A stretch of 9,615 nucleotides of DNA from Methylococcaceae bacterium UBA659 (GTDB taxonomy: Bacteria; Pseudomonadota; Gammaproteobacteria; Methylococcales; Methylomonadaceae): contig DBNZ01000045.1 of assembly GCA_002299495.1 (NCBI GenBank), positions 633 through 10,247 of the forward strand. Reading direction: 5' to 3'. Under the pieces are notes generated by a model, which worked only from the letters and a program-made list of their open reading frames with translations, did not search any database and was not told the origin of the DNA. Shown here piece by piece: positions 6,253 through 9,615 of the stretch (position 1 is the first letter of the stretch; each line of letters opens with the position of its first letter). The position numbers and the translations under genes are program-made.

Positions 6253-7626
6253 TCATCTCCCCAGCATCTCCAGCAGCGCTTCCGTCTGTGCCCGCATCAA
6301 CGCCTCGTCACCCCTAGCTTCGACATTCAGCCTGACTAACGGCTCTGTATTCGAGCAACGCAAATTAAACCGCCAATCAGCAAATTCCATACCGAGTCCG
6401 TCGGTGAAATCAACTTGCACCGCATCGCCGCTGTAGTGTTGGCGGATTTTTTCCAGCACGGCGGCGGGTTCGGCGATGGTGCGGTTGATTTCGCCGCTGG
6501 CCGGAAATAATCGCATGCGTGCGTCGACCAGTTGCGATAACGGCTTGCCGCTGCCGCCCATCAACGCAATCACCAACAGCCACGGGATCATGCCGCTGTC
6601 GCAATAGGCGAAGTCGCGGAAGTAATGGTGTGCGCTCATTTCGCCGCCGTAGACGGCGTCCTCCAAGCGCATGCGTTCTTTGATGAAGGCGTGGCCGGTT
6701 TTGCTTTGTATGGGTTGGCCGCCGAAGCAGGACACTAAGTCGATGGTGTTCCAGGTCAAACGCGGGTCGTGGACGATCTTTGCCCCCGGAAAGCGTGTCA
6801 AAAACGCCGTCGCTAACAGGCCGACGATGTAATAGCCTTCGATAAACCGGCCCGTTTCGTCGAACAAGAAGCAACGGTCGAAGTCGCCGTCCCAGGCGAT
6901 GCCCAAATTGGCCCCGTGTTCGGCGATGGCGGCGACAGTGCCGTGGCGGTTTTCCGGCAACAGCGGATTGGGGATGCCGTTGGGGAAATGACCGTCCGGC
7001 TCGTGGTGGATTTTGATGAAGTCAATCATCGGCAGATGGGCTTCAAGCCGGTCGACGACATGGCCGGCCGCGCCGTTGCCGGCGTTGACCACGACTTTCA
7101 ATGGTTTCAGTTGAGCAATGTCGATATAACCTAGCAAATGTTGGGTATAAGCTGCTGCGATGTCGACCCGCTTGATGGTGCCTGGTTCAGCGGCGGGTGC
7201 GGCAAACTGGTTGGCTTCGGCCAGTTTTTTGATGTCGTCCAAACCGGTGTCGCCACTGACCGGTTTGCTCTGCTCACGCACTAGCTTCATGCCGTTGTAG
7301 TCCTTTGGATTATGGCTGGCGGTGATCATGATGCCGCCATCCATGGCCTTGCCGTGGTCTTGATAGGCGAACGTGGCGAAGTAGACTTCTTCGCTGCCGC
7401 ACAGTCCGATGTCGTAAACATCGACCCCGGCATCGGTCAGACCGCGTGAAACCGCCGCTGCCATTTGGTCGCTGGACAGACGGATGTCGCGGCCGACGAT
7501 CACGGCTTTAGGCTGGATTTTTTCAGCATAGGCGCGGCCTATGCGGTAGGCGACATCGGTGTTGAGTTCGTCGGGTATGCGGCCACGGATGTCGTAGGCT
7601 TTGAAGCAAGTGAGTGTTTCAGTCAT
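6253..7626 (-). CDS. manB: Phosphomannomutase (ManB/CpsG type)
   Basis: The enzyme converts mannose-6-phosphate to mannose-1-phosphate for GDP-mannose, the donor for exopolysaccharide and O-antigen sugars. The 457 residues match E. coli CpsG/ManB (456) along the whole length. The N-terminus LTCFKAYDIRGR is diagnostic. The catalytic phosphoserine is S104 in TASHNPKDYNGMKLVRE. The metal loop DGDFDR is at 246-251. The sugar loop GEMSAHHYFRDFAYCDSG starts at 328, and the phosphate loop RCSNTEPLVRLN is at 423-434. All four domains are intact. It could also have phosphoglucomutase activity like Pseudomonas AlgC, but the motifs favour CpsG. Codons end in G or C much more often than in ftsH or glmM. 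No clear Shine-Dalgarno precedes ATG 7624-7626. The gene is divergent from lipB and no GDP-mannose partner genes are in view. Confidence 0.95.
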   Translation of the reverse strand: MTETLTCFKAYDIRGRIPDELNTDVAYRIGRAYAEKIQPKAVIVGRDIRLSSDQMAAAVSRGLTDAGVDVYDIGLCGSEEVYFATFAYQDHGKAMDGGIMITASHNPKDYNGMKLVREQSKPVSGDTGLDDIKKLAEANQFAAPAAEPGTIKRVDIAAAYTQHLLGYIDIAQLKPLKVVVNAGNGAAGHVVDRLEAHLPMIDFIKIHHEPDGHFPNGIPNPLLPENRHGTVAAIAEHGANLGIAWDGDFDRCFLFDETGRFIEGYYIVGLLATAFLTRFPGAKIVHDPRLTWNTIDLVSCFGGQPIQSKTGHAFIKERMRLEDAVYGGEMSAHHYFRDFAYCDSGMIPWLLVIALMGGSGKPLSQLVDARMRLFPASGEINRTIAEPAAVLEKIRQHYSGDAVQVDFTDGLGMEFADWRFNLRCSNTEPLVRLNVEARGDEALMRAQTEALLEMLGR

Positions 7627-7661
7627 AAGGATTGGGTGGAATCACAGGTTAAAAAATCGGC

Positions 7662-7689
7662 ATTAAATCAGTAATGCGCCTGCAAGCAA
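7662..7689 (-). promoter_or_regulatory. Candidate promoter of manB
   Basis: On the minus strand TTTAAT (plus-strand 7662-7667, five of six to the -10 consensus) lies 16 bases after TTGCTT (plus-strand 7684-7689). The start of transcription would be about 30 bases before the manB ATG. The -35 is weak, so this is tentative. Confidence 0.3.
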
Positions 7690-7697
7690 ACCTTAGA

Positions 7698-7727
7698 TTG
7701 TCTGTCAGCATCGGAAAACGTTATCAT
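7698..7727 (+). promoter_or_regulatory. Candidate sigma-70 promoter of lipBA
   Basis: TTGTCT (7698-7703, four of six) and TATCAT (7722-7727, five of six) are separated by 18 bases. The site lies in the 161-base gap between divergent manB and lipB. It would start transcription about 55 bases before lipB, with a back-to-back manB promoter nearby. Confidence 0.4.
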
Positions 7728-7787
7728 TCGCCAATACTCAACGTTACGTCGGCTACCGCATGGGATGACTTGCCCGTATTACTCTAA

Positions 7788-8390
7788 ATGATAGTCAAGC
7801 ACATGGGCCTTACGCCCTATTTGCCAACCTGGCAAGCCATGCGCTCGTTTACGGCGGCCCGTCAACCGGAAACGCCCGACCAGTTATGGACAGTCGAACA
7901 CCCCCCCGTTTACACCTTGGGTTTGAATGGCAAACGGGAGCATTTGTTGGCTATTGATCAACAGATCCCAGTCGTCCAATCGGACCGGGGCGGACAGGTG
8001 ACCTATCATGGCCCTGGGCAAGTGTTGGTCTACGTTTTATTGGACATTAGGCGGTTAGGGATCAATATCCGGCAATTGGTGTCGCTTTTGGAGCAGGCGA
8101 TGATTACCGTTTTAGCCGGTTTAGGCATTGCCGCCGCAGCTCGCGCCGAGGCGCCGGGTGTGTATGTGGACGGTGAAAAAATCGGTTCGGTCGGACTCAG
8201 GATTAAAAACCATTGCTGCTATCATGGGCTCAGCCTAAACAACCGTATGGATTTAAGCCCTTTTGCAGCCATAAACCCTTGCGGTTACCAGGGGCTAAAA
8301 GTCACCCAGCTCGCTGACTTAGGCGTGAGCATATCAGATGACGAATTGTCTGACGCCTTAACTCAAGCCATCATTGGACAAATTAAATGA
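7788..8390 (+). CDS. lipB: Octanoyl-[acyl-carrier-protein]:protein N-octanoyltransferase LipB
   Basis: LipB moves octanoate from acyl carrier protein to the lipoyl-domain lysine of 2-oxoacid dehydrogenases and the glycine cleavage H protein, the first step of de novo lipoylation. The 200 residues fit the family (213 in E. coli). The signature SDRGGQVTYHGPGQ is at 65-78. The catalytic lysine is K131 in GEKIGSVGLRI, and the acyl-thioester cysteine is C165 in INPCGYQGL. The C-terminal end is slightly shorter than in E. coli. An in-frame stop (TAA 7785-7787) sits directly before ATG 7788, which fixes the upstream limit. ATG 7803 is an alternative, since the family's conserved part begins at GLTPY just after it. 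Neither has a clear ribosome binding site. The stop codon overlaps the lipA start. Confidence 0.96.
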   Translation: MIVKHMGLTPYLPTWQAMRSFTAARQPETPDQLWTVEHPPVYTLGLNGKREHLLAIDQQIPVVQSDRGGQVTYHGPGQVLVYVLLDIRRLGINIRQLVSLLEQAMITVLAGLGIAAAARAEAPGVYVDGEKIGSVGLRIKNHCCYHGLSLNNRMDLSPFAAINPCGYQGLKVTQLADLGVSISDDELSDALTQAIIGQIK

Positions 8391-9349
8391 ATTATCAAGC
8401 GCCTTCCCGTTCCACCCCAGAATCCCATCAACGCAATAGCGAGAAGCTGGCACGGATTCCGATTAAGGTGGAACAGCCCGATACGGTCTTGCGGAAGCCG
8501 GATTGGATACGCGCCAAATTGGGCGGCCATGAAGAGGTGTCCCGGATTAAACAATTGTTGCGCGAACATCAGTTACACAGCGTTTGCGAGGAGGCCGCCT
8601 GCCCCAATATGGGCGAATGTTTCCAGCACGGTACCGCCACCTTCATGATTATGGGCGATTTATGCACCCGCCGTTGCCCGTTCTGCGATGTCGCCCACGG
8701 CAAACCCTTGCCATTGGATCCAGAAGAACCTCGGTTACTGGCGACCGCCATGGCGGCGATGGCCTTAAATTATGTGGTCATCACCTCGGTGGACCGGGAT
8801 GATTTGCGCGATGGCGGCGCGGCGCATTTTGCCGAATGTGTCCAGCGCATCCGCGCCTTAACGCCGGGCGCCAAAATTGAGCTATTGGTGCCGGATTTTC
8901 GTGGCCGCATGGATAAGGCCATCGGCATTCTTGCCGGTCAGCCTTGCGATGTCTTCAACCACAATCTGGAAACCGTGCCCAGGCTGTACAAACAGGTGCG
9001 CCCTGGCGCCGATTACCACGGTTCTTTGCTGTTGTTGCAAAAATTTCAGGAAGCTTGCCCGACGGTGCCGACCAAGTCGGGTTTAATGCTAGGACTGGGG
9101 GAACGGCCTGATGAAGTGGATCAAGTGATGCAGGATTTGCTTGACCACGGCTGCTCTATGTTGACCTTAGGACAATACCTGCAACCCGGCAAGTCCCATT
9201 TGCCGGTGAAAAACTATCTGCCGCCAGAACAGTTTACCGAGTTCGGTGAACGGGCCAAGGCCATGGGTTTCAAGCAAGTGGCCAGCGCGCCGATGGTAAG
9301 GTCATCTTATCATGCCGATATTCAAGCCCAGGCCGTCATCGGGGTTTAG
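8387..9349 (+). CDS. lipA: Lipoyl synthase LipA (radical SAM)
   Basis: LipA inserts two sulfur atoms at C6 and C8 of the protein-bound octanoyl chain made by LipB, giving lipoyl cofactor. The 320 residues match the E. coli enzyme (321). The auxiliary iron-sulfur cluster motif CEEAACPNMGEC supplies C67, C72 and C78. The radical SAM motif CTRRCPFC supplies C93, C97 and C100. The C-terminal RSSYHAD (305-311) contains the conserved serine ligand of the auxiliary cluster. The whole barrel, including NHNLETVPRLY and SGLMLGLGE, is intact. The start ATG 8387 overlaps the lipB stop as ATGA, so the pair is almost certainly translationally coupled. Only a poor Shine-Dalgarno precedes it. No clear terminator follows; the gene runs into a repeat-rich tail. 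Confidence 0.97.
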   Translation: MNYQAPSRSTPESHQRNSEKLARIPIKVEQPDTVLRKPDWIRAKLGGHEEVSRIKQLLREHQLHSVCEEAACPNMGECFQHGTATFMIMGDLCTRRCPFCDVAHGKPLPLDPEEPRLLATAMAAMALNYVVITSVDRDDLRDGGAAHFAECVQRIRALTPGAKIELLVPDFRGRMDKAIGILAGQPCDVFNHNLETVPRLYKQVRPGADYHGSLLLLQKFQEACPTVPTKSGLMLGLGERPDEVDQVMQDLLDHGCSMLTLGQYLQPGKSHLPVKNYLPPEQFTEFGERAKAMGFKQVASAPMVRSSYHADIQAQAVIGV

Positions 9350-9615
9350 AACGTGTTTTAACAGCGGCTACGCGACGCGCGACAGTCTGCGGTGCACGGA
9401 TGGCCTGTGCAGACGGCCAACGGCCAGGAGGCTCGCCCGGGGCTTAAGAGCGCAACCCGACGCCTTCGGTTGCGCCCCCGCATCGCGCCGGGGGGCGGCG
9501 CTCCCACTCCAATACGGTTGACTTAAGTCGTTCGTGCCACCTAGCCTTCGACAAGCTCTCGGCACACCTACGCAGTGCCTGCTCTCGATCGCGATGCTAC
9601 CTCCTTTATGCCCTA
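9350..9615. repeat. GC-rich, inverted-repeat-dense intergenic block after lipA
   Basis: I can support no gene here. Short overlapping open frames on both strands have odd, Arg/Pro/Ala-rich content typical of translated repeats. The block has many inverted repeats: GTCTGC (9385-9390) with GCAGAC (9409-9414); the long hairpin at 9439-9479; GCGCC (9485-9489) with GGCGC (9497-9501); the palindrome GACTTAAGTC (9520-9529); GTGCC (9534-9538 and again 9575-9579) with GGCAC (9561-9565); and ATCGCGAT (9588-9595). CCTTCGACAAGCTCTCGG at 9545-9562 resembles a phrase that recurs between genes of many environmental proteobacteria; that is recall, not a search. The likely reading is a dispersed repeat or the edge of one. 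Confidence 0.55.
9439..9479. repeat. Long hairpin in the tail block
   Basis: GCGCAACC (9450-9457) pairs perfectly with GGTTGCGC (9468-9475) around a 10-base loop. Outside it GGGG (9439-9442) pairs with CCCC (9476-9479), leaving a one-sided 7-base bulge CTTAAGA (9443-9449). No T-run follows on either strand, so it is not a standard intrinsic terminator, though it could protect the lipBA transcript end. Confidence 0.6.

Noticed and set aside
6410..6874. A 154-codon open frame on the minus strand in another frame of manB
   Set aside because: It lies wholly inside the intact manB gene, which has all family motifs. The frame is Arg/His-rich, as expected for a shadow frame in GC-rich coding sequence.
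9312..9565. Open frames of 65-69 codons on both strands at the right end
   Set aside because: The plus frame starts inside lipA, and both run through inverted repeats with Arg/Ala-rich composition. Nothing supports translation.
1..9615. CRISPR array, insertion sequence, toxin-antitoxin, phage or defence genes
   Set aside because: No regularly spaced repeats, transposase, integrase or defence motifs are visible; every sizeable gene is a recognised housekeeping family.

Overview
The window is a stretch of gammaproteobacterial chromosome made almost entirely of housekeeping genes. The order greA / yhbY (opposite strand) / rlmE / ftsH / glmM / tpiA / secG / tRNA-Leu(GAG) is the classical gammaproteobacterial neighbourhood. 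Every protein reads as a close relative of its E. coli counterpart. The presence of tpiA between glmM and secG is as in pseudomonads, Legionella-like bacteria and methanotrophs rather than enterics. I cannot name the genus from sequence alone; a Methylococcales-type methanotroph is a guess from overall flavour and from the repeat-rich tail.

Layout. 1-207: 3' end of greA (transcription elongation factor). 237-512: yhbY on the minus strand, convergent with greA and divergent from rlmE. 557-1174: rlmE, 23S rRNA 2'-O-methyltransferase. 1175-1320: non-coding leader. 1321-3252: ftsH, the membrane AAA+ protease, with a TTG start set by a good ribosome binding site. 3270-3298: a rho-independent terminator in the place where many relatives carry folP, which is absent here. 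3322-4662 glmM, 4717-5463 tpiA, 5478-5942 secG, then a leucine tRNA (5952-6036) and a very strong terminator (6070-6104) that closes this transcription unit.

After the tRNA the usual synteny ends. A more GC-rich phosphomannomutase gene (manB/cpsG type) lies on the minus strand (6253-7626). It is divergent from a lipB-lipA pair (7788-9349) that overlaps by ATGA. The final ~265 bases (9350-9615) carry no gene that I can support. They are GC-rich and packed with inverted repeats, looking like a dispersed intergenic repeat element or the start of a junction.

Functionally the genes cover transcript elongation (GreA), ribosome maturation (YhbY, RlmE), membrane protein quality control (FtsH), cell-wall precursor synthesis (GlmM), glycolysis (TpiA), protein export (SecG), GDP-mannose supply (ManB) and lipoic acid synthesis (LipB, LipA). 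I looked for an undescribed system and did not find a convincing one. The best leads are the missing folP, the synteny and composition break after tRNA-Leu, the long SecG tail, and the structured repeat block at the right end.
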